A DNA stretch of 64,000 bases, from contig OY744523.1 of NCBI GenBank assembly GCA_963556195.1, forward strand, positions 78,615,945-78,679,944. The letters are read 5' to 3'. Made by a program: the position numbers and the translations under genes. A model generated the notes under the pieces. The model had not been told where the DNA came from and searched no databases. It worked only from the letters and a program-made list of their open reading frames with translations. Below are positions 33,380-46,022 of the stretch, piece after piece; the first letter of the stretch is position 1; each line of letters begins with the position of its first letter. This stretch comes from Sepiola atlantica (Eukaryota; Mollusca; Cephalopoda; Sepiida; Sepiolidae).

Positions 33380-34910
33380 ATATTTGTTCACAGCATAATT
33401 CTTGCGTTTTCGCAACACCTGTGTTCTCAATATATCAAAATTAAAATATTTATAAAAATATTTGATTCTCATACAGATAAAGACATGAAAATCGCATTTC
33501 AAGTAAAAACTCTTATGTATCGCAGGGCTGAAAAAAAACTTTTTATCTTTAATTTTGAAGAGTGAAATAAGGGGGAGATAACTCAGTTTTCACCCACTGT
33601 TTTATTTTAGAATAGATTTTACTTAATTGTAATTAATGTAAAATAAAGTTTTAAAAAATATATACATAAAAGGATACTTTAGGAATAAAGCAATCACAAC
33701 GCTTTATGGTATTCAGCACCAATGAAAAATAAAATGATTTAATAAAATAAATATCAAAGAAGAAGAAAAAATAGAAAAATACGTAAATGGAAGGGGCAAA
33801 ACATGAAACTAGGGAAATAAAGTTTTTGAAATAAATGAAAGTTTTACACTGGGTAAAATTCAGCAATTTGTTCGAAAATTAATCTGCGCTTGCAAGAAGT
33901 CTATTAGTTTGGCATTATCTCTGGTTGAATATAAAATATCTTGCAAGTTCAGTGTTAAAATCAATTCTAAAACTGTGGTTAAAACTATGAGTTATCTCCC
34001 CCTTATTTGACTCTTCAAGATTAAAGATTAAAATTTTTTTTTCGGTCTTACGATACATGAGTGTAGGATTGAAGAGGAAACGTTAGTGTGAAAATGAGTA
34101 TTTACTGACGAAGGAAAAATTATGAGATTTCCTGTTATTATAATTCCCCAGTGAATGTTTGTACATCGGCTACAGTGTCAGGACGCGTCCATGTGTGTAT
34201 GTACACTGGTGTGAAAGTCAGTTCGCATGTCAGCAGTTATGTGTTTGTCTGTTACATTAAGTCCACATATATGAGGCAGTAGCTTCTCGGTACTTCGTGG
34301 CGAAGTGGTCAGAGCTAGGTAGCCCGGTGTAGTAGTCGTCTACATGTCGAGAGAGGCAAGGAAAAGAGAGAGTGAGTGGATATTAATTCCACGTGTATGC
34401 GGCAGTAGCTATTTTGGCTTCTTGTCAAAGTCAAACCCAGGGCCAAAGGCCCGGGAAGATGTCTGTTTGGCAGTGCCAAAGAAGGAAAGAGAGAGAAGAC
34501 GCTTCTCGTGCCGCAGAATAAAAAGAGAAAGAGCAGATGGCGCTCAAGTGTTTATATAGTTATGCTAGCCATCCGAGATTCGCCTAAGAGAAGGTCACTG
34601 ATTGGTCAAGCCAAGGAGGAAGTAGATTACCTGAAAGAATCAGCGGGCAGCTAAGAAGTCATCGATATTTAAACAACATGGCGACTGTGTGCCGACCCGT
34701 AGCAAACTGCTACATGAGCACCAAACTCTTTGATATATTTACGTATCAAGCAAAACTTCTAGCTGATCATTTTTCCTAATTTTTGGTGAGGATATTTATT
34801 TTTGCATGATACGTAAGTATATCAGAGTTTTTACTTGTAATACGATTTTCATGTGTCTTTATCTGTATAACAACCAAATATTTGTTTAAAATACTGGCAC
34901 TTATTTTCGT
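33380..34910. repeat. nested inverted repeats around LTR-like copy B
   Basis: An outer pair (about 33445-33515 and 34800-34885) shares acagataaagaca, atgaaaatcg and agtaaaaactct in inverse orientation. An inner pair (33508-33590 and 33984-34066) shares gaagagt-aaataaggggga and gataactca. LTR-like copy B lies between the inner and outer right arms. The layout suggests an insertion into a foldback element. Confidence 0.75.
34145..34720 (+). repeat. LTR-like dispersed repeat, copy B
   Basis: Relative of 20812-21230 in the same orientation, longer by an internal duplication. The phrase attaa-tccac-t-tatg-ggcagtagct occurs twice (about 34256 and 34382). The extra segment includes tggcgaagtggtcagagc at about 34300, which fits the A-box of a tRNA promoter, but no B-box follows at the right distance. 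Both copies end in the same gcagctaagaagtca and atggcg blocks. Confidence 0.72.
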
Positions 34911-37094
34911 CGAACCTAGTTTTGATTCAAGTTTTTAGCGACTACCATTTATCCAATGAAACATGTCGCCATCTTGGAAATAAACCGATAATACTAACAT
35001 AGTTAATTTAAAAGGTGCTTTATTTTCATGAGTAATACTAAATTGATTTTAACTCAAATGCATTCAGCATGTCATAATCTTTTTAAAAATATACAATTTT
35101 TGAGCTACTGCATGTCACTTTTCCGAAAAAAATATCTGGCACGTAAACTTCACGTTTACCAAATTAAATTAAAAATGTATTCGGAATACTATAGATTAAG
35201 CTAAGCACCATTTTTTTTTAACTCACAAATTAAAAGAAAATCTTGCAAATAACAGAATGAGAAACTGTTGATTCAATGTAGAGTCTCACACATTTGGATA
35301 AAATTGATTGTTAGTCTTAAATGATATTTGGCAGAGCTTCAGAATTGTTTTGGGACGATTAAAAAAAATTTTTTTTTAAAATGATAATAATAATAATAAT
35401 AATACCCCCCCCCCTCCACACACACACACACACACAAAACGGTTATCTTGAAAATGTGAACTGTTATGTAAAATACACGGCTTGGGTCCTTTCGATGTTC
35501 GCGTCGAACGATGTATTTCTACAAAATTTTAACCAAATTGTTTTTTTATCCTCCCCCTAAACGAAGTTTTATGTTTAGTTTGGCAAAAATCGGTTTGGTT
35601 AGATTCAAATTCTGTAGAAGCACCAACATTTGTAATATATTTCCATTTGTTTGATTTAATTTGTAAATGTTTATTAATATTTGCAAAAAAGAAACTGAGG
35701 ACATTTATAACGACAGCTAACAGAATGATTTAAAACTAGTGTCTCGACGCCATGCTAAAATTGAAAACACAAAATCGCCATATTTGACCACGTGACATAT
35801 TGATATTAGTTTGAAATCGAATTAAAAATCGCTTTAAAATAAGTTAAAACACAAATAAACTTATCCAGGTAAAAAGTAACTTATTTTGCCTTTGGTAACA
35901 TTTATTTGTTTCCTATTTGTTTTTTCACCCCTTTTTCGTTCTGTTAGCTGTTGTTATAAATGCCCGAAACTGAAAACAAACAAAGAATTTGTTAATGTTA
36001 TATTTTCAAAATAAAATGTTGAAAATATTACTGCAAAAATCAAAAAATTATTTGCAAAAAAGCGGGCAAAAATAATGAATTTAGGAAAACTCAGCAAAAG
36101 AAAATTCGGCAATTTTGGCAAAGTAGGAAAATTTGGCAATTATGAAATATCGATTGAAAATAGATTTTAGAACCGTTGTAAGTACGGGGCTTCCCCCAAT
36201 AAAGAACACTTCTTACATTATATTTTTGGTACTTGTGCAGTTTACAGACCGGGCTATTTTTAGATAAGATTTTCAAGTTATATTTAACTTTTATGATATC
36301 TTGTGTTTATTAAATTGTTAGGTGAAAGTACAAGATAGTTAACAATGTTAAGAATGGTTTTCTAAATAAGTTTATTATTTCAACCCGGTTCGTAATTAAG
36401 TTATTATTATAATGCATTTATGTTTCTTCGTAAACAAGTCAGCCATTTTAATATTTTCTTAATAATTTACTTTGTGTCTGTTCAAAATTTGAAAGGAATT
36501 TGGAAGTATTTAAACTATCAAATAGAAATTCATTTAAATTGGTTTAAAAATTTTTTAGGAAATAATGTATTTAAAAAAGCAAAATTGTTTTTCTTATCAT
36601 GAAATAAATTTCTAAGCTATTTTTTTTTAACTGTAATTCAGTGTAGTGCTCTGGTGGCCATATTGCCTAAAATAGTTTTAACTAAAAACTTTATTTACTA
36701 CTTCTTAAATATATTTTCTTCTTTCAAATAAATCGTTGAAAGCTCGAAAAAAAAATCAGAAAAATACAGCCGATTCATTGTCTGCGATTTTGGCTGCGAA
36801 AGGACGAATTTACTATTTTATCTTACAGTAATTTACCAATTTAAAAAAAAAAGTGACTCGACAAGCGGACGATTTTCAACACATCCTCTCTTCCGCCAGG
36901 ACTAAAACAGTGAATTACAGTAAAAAAAAAATTAGAAATTTATTTCATGACGAGAAAGACAAATTTCCTTTAGAACTGCTTATTACTTCACACTTATAAC
37001 CATTGCACCACAGGTCCTTGCGGATAATTCTAGTATGAATTTTAGGAGCCTTAAACCTATTCTTGTTTTTTTTAGATGTGTAGTCTTACTACTT
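34911..37094. other. no recognisable gene
   Basis: A+T-rich sequence with simple repeats at 35385-35440 (ATA units, a C-run and a CA run). A stretch at 35140-35160 resembles an inverse relative of 25510-25530. No family motif is seen in the short open frames. Confidence 0.5.
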
Positions 37095-38030
37095 ATTATT
37101 ATATGTTTGTTTATTTATTTTCTAATTGTATTCTAATCTATTAATTACTGGTTCCCATATTGTATTACATTCTATCCTAGGTCTACTTAGGAAGCCATTT
37201 TCATCACACATGTGTGCTGCTTCTTTGAGTCGTCTTACTCTCCACCATTCTTCTCTATCTATAATTTTTTCTTCGAGTAGATTGTTTCTCTTTTCCATCC
37301 ATACCTGACTTTACAATATCTCCATGTATTATGACCTTCTGGTGTTCTTCTCGCTTTACTTTTAGTGGGCGACATGTCTCACCTTTGTATATTTTTGCAC
37401 ACTTACATGGAATTGCATACACACAGTTGTTGGTCATAACTTTTTCTGTAGGAGGCTTGACTCGCACAGGATGTTTTCGGAGAGTTGAGTCATTCCTGAA
37501 TACTGTCCTGATGTCATGTAGAACATACTCTTTGAATTTTCTCAGACGATCCTTTGTATATGATATAAAAACTGTGGTGAGTTTTCGGGTGGTGTCCTTT
37601 GATGTTTCATCCAGATTTCTTGGAGCTGATGTCATGCTCTCTGGATAGTTGTTTCGGTTGAGGGTTTCTCTCAAGCTGTCCATCTCCTCTTGATATGTAT
37701 TGCTGTTACTACATATTGTCTTTGCTTGATGTTGTAGGCAGCGGACGATTCCTTTCTTTACATTATATGGATTGTGGGAGTTGAAATTTAGATACTGTCC
37801 AGTGGAAGTTGGCCTTCGATATACAGATGACCTAGTTATCAGCACATCTAATAAGGATAATCTGTTATTATGTTATTTTACCATGGTTAACTGGAGAGAT
37901 GGATGGATGTTCACATAGTCCAGAAATGCTTGAACATCCTGAATGTGTCATCCACATATCACAATCACATTGTTGGCTTTAGTGGTGTGGATCCTAATGC
38001 CATTTCCTCAACGTGTTTTATGTATACATA
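37095..38030 (-). pseudogene. Penelope-like element relic: RT end and GIY-YIG endonuclease
   Basis: The minus strand carries the end of a Penelope-type reverse transcriptase, with the YVDDTF catalytic box at 37941-37958, broken by stops. The longest open part (37255-37845, 196 aa) starts in SSVYRRPTSTGQYLNFNSH and reaches a GIY-YIG-type endonuclease at residues 141-168 (CVYAIPC ... YKGETCRPL ... EEH). A frameshift near 37280 moves the rest (IIDREEWWRVRRLKEAAH) to another frame. Penelope elements use this nuclease to nick DNA for target-primed reverse transcription. The copy is 5'-truncated and inactive. Confidence 0.85.
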
Positions 38031-40079
38031 CTTCTTCCTGCCAATATATGTCAGGTCTCAAAATTCTTCTAAATAGGTTTAATTATTCTGTTGATAAATG
38101 ATTGTTTTAATTATTCTTGGATATAAATAAATCTCTGAGAAACTTGTGGGATTATGAGAGCATTATATCCCGAGAAGGATGTGTAGCTAACATAGTCATT
38201 ACTGGTGTAGATTATTCAAGTCTCAGAGACAGCTGTGGACTCACTTGATTTGTTTGAAAAGAAGGTATGAATTCAGTTCTCCACTCCCTCTTTGGGCAAA
38301 ATGATGGACTAAACTCTCAAGAAGATTAACTAGGAAACAGAAAACTTTGAACATTTCACTAAGAGCTGTACTTAGGCCTACCTGCTATCGAATTTGTAGA
38401 CTGAAGACTTATGCTCCACTTATTGGCGTTTTATCGCACTGTGTCTCTTTTTTTTTTCTAGGTAACAATTGAACCCTAAATTTAACCCTTACCCTAACAA
38501 TTGAAGACTTTCCACAGCTGCTCTCTTCCACCATCTTAAATGTTATGCACAGTGCTTCTCCTTTTTGCTCATCAACTTCACGGACCAGAAACCCATATAT
38601 TTCTCTCTCGAGTTCTCTCCAAAGACAGTACTACAACCACAAAAGTTGACTTAAAAATAAAAAGTGGAGGATGTTTTTTTGCAAATTTCCATTACCTTAA
38701 TGTTATTCACCTTCCAGTGTTGTCGCTTATTTTTCTGTCCTGATGTATTTCCATTCCTGCGGGCAGTCCTCAGGAGATTTTCATTTCTTTACCTTGAAAT
38801 GTCTTCCTCTAGATATTTGCCTGATAGAGGATTGAATACTCAACCAGACGCATCTCCTTTCTCTTCATTTTCCTCTGCTTTTCTATTGACGCCTTTGTCA
38901 GTGCCAATGTTCTTCTCCTTTTGGATTCATGTTTCGCTCAGACGTTCATTTTTAATTTCTATTTTATTGACTCCATATCTTTGAAGCTGATCCATGGTTC
39001 TGCTGTAGACAATCTTCACTTGCTCTTCTTCTCTCAACGCTAACTGAACTGCCTTCTTCACTTACTTTTCATTTAACGTGCTCTACACCCATGACATAAG
39101 ACAGTGATTATTCCCATATGGAATAGTGTCATAACTGTAAGATATCACACATGCTGCATTATTTATTGACCAGGATATAGTTGATCTAATATTACATCAC
39201 CAATATAGCTTCATGGTCTACTGCCTGTTTATTTCTCAAGTTGAGAAAGCTGTCAAACAGAAAGATGCCATCTCTCCCAGCTCTTTGCATCGCTTGGTGC
39301 GTCCTGGTTGGAGAAGCACTGCCTGATTGATAGTTGGCTTGTTCATTAGTGTCAGAATTGCCACAGCATGTCGGGCAGCTTCTTTGCCTCGTCCAGGATG
39401 GACATGATGAATTTAGAGCTGATTCTAACCTGGGTGTGAGCCATCATGATAGATGATGAAGTATGCCAAGTATCAGCTACTGCATCACATCTGCCACAAT
39501 GCCAATAGCTCAGCAATTGGCCTAAACATCAACTGAATGCAGTCAGCTGACATAGTTCTTAGTAAAGGAGTGGTCAGAAGTAATGAAATAGAGGGGGATG
39601 GAAATGTTTAACTAGGACTCAAAACAACACATGAAGAAATTTTCTCATGGAAACAGAGCAAGATGGAGAATGTTCAACCAGTAAATTATGTACTACATTT
39701 GATTCTGGATAGTACTATTCATTTAGGCATCCTAAGCATTACAGTTTAGATGCTGGATTGTTAGGGCAACCTAACAAAACAGAATAGTTATTTTCCTTGG
39801 ACCAAAGAAAGAGTTATCGCCCTGAAAAGTAAACACAACGGCCTCACGATCAAACTTAAGCATAACGTGTCCAGCAGTTTCTATATTTCATTTAATCGGT
39901 GTTTTTGTTAAATAAATTTGTTAAAGGTTTTACTTCGTCCTTTATTCATTTTTGGGTTAAACCGATAACAATGTGTAAACATCAGACGTAACATGTATGT
40001 ATGCAGGTCAAAACAGAGTTTGAGTGATTTATTACAGTGTAGAGAGACATCAAACAATTTATGTTAAGAATTCTAGAAT
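38031..40079. other. no assigned gene; weak coding-like patch on the minus strand
   Basis: Mostly unremarkable sequence. On the minus strand around 39412-39240 a reading with few stops includes HPGRGKEAARHAVAILTL and LQPGRTKRCKELGEMASF, which looks protein-like rather than random. I do not recognise the family. Frameshifts and stops on both sides suggest a transposon relic. Confidence in any gene here is low. Confidence 0.3.
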
Positions 40080-40330
40080 AAATTAGTGAAAAATGTGATC
40101 GCAGAATATCAACATATCAATTGAAATGGGTTGGACACATTGCACGGTTGAACATCAGTCGATGGACAGTTTCCAAAGTGATAACACATGAAAGGAGGCT
40201 ACAAGAAAAAGCACAATTAAAATGAGATGAAATTAGAAAAAGAATAGGACCTAAATGGACAATAACAGAAGAGATTGGAGATGGACGTAAGGTTGTGACC
40301 AGCAGAAAGGTCAAGTCAATATAGATGTAC
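40080..40330 (+). pseudogene. RTE-type LINE scrap, C-terminal region
   Basis: The plus-strand translation reads LKWVGHIARLNISRW, then a KRIGPKW block after a stop near 40223. The W-GHIAR-...-RW pattern is the usual region downstream of the reverse transcriptase in RTE/BovB-like LINEs. Only about 80 codons survive. Confidence 0.6.
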
Positions 40331-42700
40331 ACGACATTCGAATATGGTAACCATTTGTTAAAATGTTTTATAAAATATAATTCCATTAAAATCAATATTT
40401 CATATGCCGATCATTTGAAATTCGCAAATTTTTGCTCCTTTTTACCTCAACATATTTCAAAGGTTACAAAGTACAGTTGAAGTAAATCTAAAATCGAATA
40501 ATCATACGCCGAGATAATGTTATTTGATTTACCTAATTAATTTGCCTTTATCTATTTCTCTTCACATCCTGTCTCTTCTCGATTGTTTTCATCCATGTTT
40601 ACTAATCTCTACTTTATTGGTCTCCTTCAAATTGAGAGTCAAACAGTTATCACCATTTTCACGCCATTTTTATCCTCTATTTTTATTTAGACAAATGAAT
40701 TGTTTTTTATATCTCTTTGGATGAAGCTGTTTAGCTTTAACTCTAAGAAATAAAATGTTCTTGTACAAATAGTGCAGGTCTTAAGCATAAATAAGACTTG
40801 ATCTCACAAATTCAGAAACAATCTCTCGAGAGCAAAACATAATCGGGGGAAAAAAAAGAAAACAAAAAATTGTTATCGACAACAAAAGATAACAAATCAA
40901 ATTTGCCAGCGATTCACCTTAAGTTGAGTCCAAATTAGTTCCTCCCTTTTGGCCCAATTCAATTAGACCAATTTCCTCCCCTTTCTTTCCACCCTTCACA
41001 TTTGAATCCTTAACCCTGTCCTCTTCAGCTCTCTCTCTCTCCGTTTGAGTGTTTGTTCACAATAATCAGTAGAGAAAGAAGCACACAGCCGTGCTTCAGA
41101 TTGTTTTCCCAGTTTCCTTACTTTTTCATTTCCCCATCCAACAATCGTCTAAAACTATCATCTCATTTTCATTATTCTTTGATTTTTTGCTTTGCTAAAC
41201 TGTTTTTATTTATCTTTAAATGGATATTTTTTAATCCACCTTTTTTATTTTGTTTTGTTTATCACTAATTTTGTCGCATAATGTAATAATTTGTTACATC
41301 GAACTGAACATATGCTATCTTTGCTTTCTTTTCTTTTCATCTGTATTTCATCAATGTTGCGGTTTGAAAATGGATAGTGGTGAATTCAAAATCCTACAAT
41401 GGATCAAATTAAACAAAATGATTAAACCAACACTGATTAAAAAATATTTAATCTTTTTGTTGTTCTTATACAATCATCTTTGTCTGTAATGGCTAATACT
41501 TTTGTTGTGACTAGTGACATAAATATAAAGGTTCACATGTCTGAGATGCTGAGACATTTTAAGGAATAATCTGCTTATGTACATTTGCGTATTTGAAAAT
41601 GTGGCTGACCAAACGGTTAACCCCTTACCTGATAAAGTTCCCATGTGGGAACATATTGTAAAATACTTGAAACTTGAAAATTTGTAGCAAATAATGATGA
41701 AGCAACATGCAAATTAGTTAACCTTCGACTGATATCGCGTCTATGTAAAACAAATGGCGCGTCTATTGTGTGATGTTAAATTAACTTGAAATAAAGATTT
41801 TGACTTTACCATGAGTACAATAAATGGACCCAACTTTCTCATTTATTCATTTAAATAATGTACCATGCAAGCAAAAATACAAAGAACCAAAATATTGTCA
41901 AATTATACAATGTCTTGTTCATAATTTGGCAACCTTCTTGTATAGGAACATACCCTTATCTTAAGAACAACTTATGGTATTTTTCTTTTCTGTATTTCTA
42001 TTTGAGTAGACAAAGGCTGAGATTTAAAAATCTCATCTTAAAACTAAAATACAAGATGAACAATTTGTTTTTACATTGCCCTCTTTTTTCTCCTCTCTTT
42101 TCCATGACCAGGCACATTTCATTATTGGTCAATTAAGGGTTCATTACTTGATGTTGCTGCCAGGTAACTTTTCACACAGAGTGGACATGGTCACCAAAAA
42201 GTATTCTCCATTGCTATAAGTGCCATGAAAATTGAATTGTTAAACTAGTAGTAGTTCTTTTCTCAGCCAGAAGGGGGCCTCTTAGGTTTGGTGCTTATCT
42301 ACGGTCTTTTTGCATTAAGTTGAATGGACGGCCTGGGCCATCCTCATGACAGAAGGATAGTCTGTCACCAGTTATGCTTTCCAGCAAAGCAGATAGCCAT
42401 TTATTCACCTGGGTAGTGTACAGGACATGGTATTCTTAATATTGTGGGCCTGTAAAGGGTCCGGAAGGAAAACACAGAGTTTAAGGAAAACAAGTATATT
42501 GAAAGAAGTATGATACAACAGAGAACAAGAGTGATTGTACGTCAGTCTTGACTGGCAGTTTAAGGGAAACAAGTATATTGTATAGACTGGTGTGGCTGCA
42601 GGTATTTAATTGCTTCCCACCACAGCAATATGCGACACAAGGTCGGAAGAGGAGCACTCTGGCCTAGCAAAAATAGCCTGGGCATCCCCACTGGCATCCC
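40331..42700. other. no recognisable gene
   Basis: A+T-rich sequence with pyrimidine-rich parts (40520-40730, 40960-41340). A short palindrome (gttcccatgtgggaac) lies at about 41637-41652. From 42480 to 42580 the phrase gtttaagg-aaacaagtatattg occurs twice. Nothing further can be supported. Confidence 0.45.
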
Positions 42701-42728
42701 CCGGTCAGGGTGCCTCAGGCAGTAAGCA

Positions 42729-44237
42729 ATGAACTTACTCCATCCAAAAGAGGGGAGGCAAGGCCTGGGAGAAAGAAAGCTCATCGACGACGTCAAAGTG
42801 AAGAAACTCAAACTGGCCGCTGCGGGCAAAAAGTATGGAATCGGTTATTCAACAGTAGCAAAAATTCTCAAGAAAGAAGACGATCTCAGATCTTGCATGC
42901 AAATGAACAGAAACACTAATTGCAAACAAAAGTGCAAATCCGTGTAGAAGGACATTAACGAAACGCTTACACAATGGTTTACACAAGCATGTGGTCATGG
43001 AGCTACTGTCACCGATCATGTCATTAGGCAGAAAGCATCACAACTGACCATAAATCTTGAAGTTAATTTTGAACCGAGCAATGGCTGGCTCATGCGCTGG
43101 AAGCAGACCAATAATGTTTCGTTCAAAAAATTCTACGGCGAATCAACGTTAGCAGATCACGTTTCTGCCAATGAATGGGTGACAAACGTTTTGTTGCAAC
43201 TTTTTCGTGAATATGATCCAAAAGATGTTTGGAACTGTGATGAAACGGGACTTTTCTACAAAGCCATGATATCTGGATCTTTGCGATTTGCCGGCGACGA
43301 ACATTCAAATGGAACAAAAGTTCCCAAAGACAGACTCACAATGCTTTAGTTCACAAACATGGACGGCAGTGAAAAGCAAGCTGTAGTTGTTGGTAAGTTG
43401 GCAAAACCACGCTGCTTTAAAAATGTCAAAACTCTGCCATTTTTTTACTTTGCTAATCATAAAGCCTGGATGACTAGTCAGCTGTTTACTAACGTTATGA
43501 AAATGCTTGATCGAAAAATGATTGCTCAAAATCGAAAGATTATTCTGTTTTTGGACAATCCAACTTGCCATAACTTACTGCCGGGTACAAATCTGTCAAA
43601 CATCAAATTGTCGCTCATGCCACCAAACACCACCAGTCAACCTTTGGATCAAGACATCATTCGTTCATTCAAAGTGTATTATCGTCGGGAACTTGTTCGG
43701 ATGCAAATCGCAGCGATCGATGCAACCCCGCCACTGCCGCTGTCCGAAGTGGCCAAGCAGATCACTATTTTGAAGGCCATGCACATAACAAAACGAGCAC
43801 TTTTCATGGTCAAACCGTCAACAATTCAAATTTTTTCTAAAACGGCCGGCTTTGTCATTGAATCACAGGCTGAAGTGGAAGAAATACTCAACGAAAATGG
43901 TCAAGTTTCTCCACCATCGGGCATGGAGCAAACAGATTTTGACGAATTTATCAGCTTCTACAACAGTACACAATGTTATGGAGAACTGAGTGACACGGAC
44001 ATCACACGTGGTATAAAATCAGATGATCAAGATTTTGATGATGATGCTGAAAGCGTAAGTTCTGAAGTTTCTGAAAGTGACAAACCAGAGCCAAATTCTC
44101 TGGCTGCATTGAATGCGCTTGAAACTCTGACAGCCTATTTTGAAGCAAAAAGCCGTAATCCTGATGGTGCATTGAAAATGATTTACGGACTGTATGAAAG
44201 TGTTCATGATGTTAACAAAGAGATTTCTGTACAATAA
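42729..44237 (+). pseudogene. Tigger/pogo-type transposase, one frame with two TAG stops
   Basis: A single reading frame of about 502 codons is interrupted only by TAG at 42945 and TAG at 43347. The N-terminus has a CENP-B-like helix-turn-helix (KYGIGYSTVAKILKKE), followed by a second DNA-binding module (NGWLMRWKQ). The DDE_1-type catalytic core follows with NCDETGLFYK (Asp at about 43239), FLDNPTCH (Asp at about 43554) and QPLDQDIIRSFK (Asp 31 residues later, DD30D as in pogo/Tigger). An acidic, Ser-rich tail ends the protein. All three catalytic residues are kept, so the decay is recent. The 5' transposon end was not found; the likely 3' end is at 44425-44505. Confidence 0.87.
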
Positions 44238-44424
44238 AAAATGACTGACTTTTTTAAGAAAAAGTAATTTTTGACTGAATTATTTGTGAAAACTAATTGA
44301 AAATGTATTTTTGTCTGTGTTTTTGTGTTTTTTTTTATGTCTATAACTGTTAAATAAACTAGTGTTCTGTACGTAAAAAGCGTTATATGAAGTGTTCCCA
44401 TACTTACCTAAACAAAATAGACCA

Positions 44425-44505
44425 AACCCAGATATAAGAGAAACCCGGATATGAGACTTCTTCTCCGGTCTCGACAGCTCTCTTATATCCGGGTTATATG
44501 GTATA
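44425..44505. repeat. probable 3' terminal repeat of the Tigger element
   Basis: The sequence contains agatataagagaaacccgga and, 50 bases later, ctcttatatccgggttata in inverse orientation, ending at TA. Pogo-type elements insert at TA and often carry such subterminal copies. A Helitron-end-like motif (ggtacccggcattgcc) follows at 44521 but lacks CTAG. Confidence 0.5.
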
Positions 44506-44749
44506 TATATATCTATATAAGGTACCCGGCATTGCCATGGAATGAAAGAAATCCTTTATGACAGCTGCCTTTAAATAGGATTAATCTCTGCTTGATTTAT
44601 CGAGTTGTTGGAATTTGAGTTTGAAATATAACACGTGTTACTACCAAGCTCTACTCACGTATCGAGCACTGTTGAAGTAAATATCGAAAAAAAAATCGAT
44701 ACATAAAAAATTATATCTCCTTATAACATTTTATGTGGATACATGAAAT

Positions 44750-44754
<5 letters not shown>

Positions 44755-44804
<50 letters not shown>
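44755..44804. repeat. TA microsatellite
   Basis: About 25 uninterrupted TA units. Confidence 0.97.
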
Positions 44805-44807
<3 letters not shown>

Positions 44808-44896
44808 ATCCAGGTAAAGTAAACATCCACAGGATAGGAATCCAAAGAATTTCAACTGGGCTTATAAAGAGTGCTCAATATCAAATAGAGCTTTTA

Positions 44897-45045
44897 TATA
44901 TATGATTATTTTTATTCATACAGACATGTACAAAATCTGCGACACTGGCATGTCGATGTTATCAGTCTACAGCTGTTAAAAGCTGAGATCTCAGGCAGAA
45001 TTAGAATTTGATCCTTCCCTCGATCTGTCTGTTTGAATAAAAATA

Positions 45046-45055
<10 letters not shown>
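44897..45055. repeat. inverted repeat flanked by TA arrays
   Basis: atatatgattatttttattc at 44899-44918 returns in reverse complement at 45033-45052, with further matches on both sides (tacagaca / tctgtttg). The arms are about 30 bp with a 100-bp spacer, and both outer ends merge into TA repeats. It may be a small MITE that targets TA, or the tail of a SINE. Confidence 0.7.

Positions 45056-45107
<52 letters not shown>
45049..45107. repeat. TA microsatellite ending in CA units
   Basis: About 29 TA units followed by acacacacac. Confidence 0.97.
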
Positions 45108-45109
<2 letters not shown>

Positions 45110-45119
<10 letters not shown>

Positions 45120-45959
45120 CGGGTGTTTCTTGATAAAAGTTGCTTTTTCGGGGCTAAAATACTTTAAAAAGATTGCGATTATTATTTTGTGCTATTAAAA
45201 GCATTAGCTTTTTTACTTCAAATTTCTTTTATTTATCTTTTACTCTTTTAAGTGTCTCACCGTTCTGCATATAATCTGGCAATGTTTCTAGTCTTTTATG
45301 ACATTTAAATTATTATAAGGAGATTTTCAGAAAATAGAAATTGAACTCATGACTTGGCTATTTTTAAAGTGTTCACCAATGAGGTCGAATAATGATGTCA
45401 GCATTACATGAAACCTAAGCCCTAATTCAGTCATAGATACATTGCTTTCAAACACAAACTAAACATGTCAATGACTCCAGTTGTGGTGCATTTCATGTGG
45501 CATTGATGCTAAGATTGTTTAGGCAGGTCAAACAGCTGACATAAAATTCATCAAACTAACTTTACAAGCAGTTAATAGGTTAGAAGTAGAGGCTGCCATC
45601 TTGTATACATGAGTTTTTGTTTAGTGTCAATGTTCAATGTTGTCAGACATTTTTGTTTACTTGTTTCTCTTTTTAGCAACTACTTGTTACAGGAGAACAT
45701 AGCTGGCTTGGGTGGAACGAACCTCGTTTTAGGCATCACTTGCCATACCTGACTTACACAGGCTTTTTCTTTTTTTTAATTCCTTTTTTCTTTTTTCAAA
45801 ACTGTCTAAGAATTGGTCGTTCATGTCACGAAAGCAAAAAAAGCGTACACCTGAGGTTTTCTGTTTTCATTCCAAAGTAGTCCTTTTATAGTTCTGTACT
45901 CGTCTGAAATTAGTTTTCAGCAAAAATAAAGATTGTCAGAACTATTTTTGAAATGAATA

Positions 45960-45961
<2 letters not shown>
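45110..45961. other. no recognisable gene
   Basis: A+T-rich unique-looking sequence, no coding motif or boundary found. Confidence 0.45.

Positions 45962-46019
<58 letters not shown>
45962..46019. repeat. TA microsatellite
   Basis: About 28 uninterrupted TA units. Confidence 0.97.

Positions 46020-46022
<3 letters not shown>

Noticed and set aside
34290..34350. tRNA gene in LTR-like copy B
   Set aside because: An A-box-like stretch is present but no B-box or 3' half follows at the right distance.
20812..34720. one complete 13.9 kb retrotransposon bounded by the LTR-like pair
   Set aside because: No matching termini, target duplication or internal coding frame belonging to it was found. The only gag-pol between the copies belongs to the BEL element with its own LTRs.
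42945..43349. TAG codons in the Tigger frame read through or changed by A-to-I RNA editing (cephalopods edit heavily)
   Set aside because: Editing would turn TAG into TGG, but family context suggests other residues at both sites. Simple point mutation in a pseudogene is sufficient.
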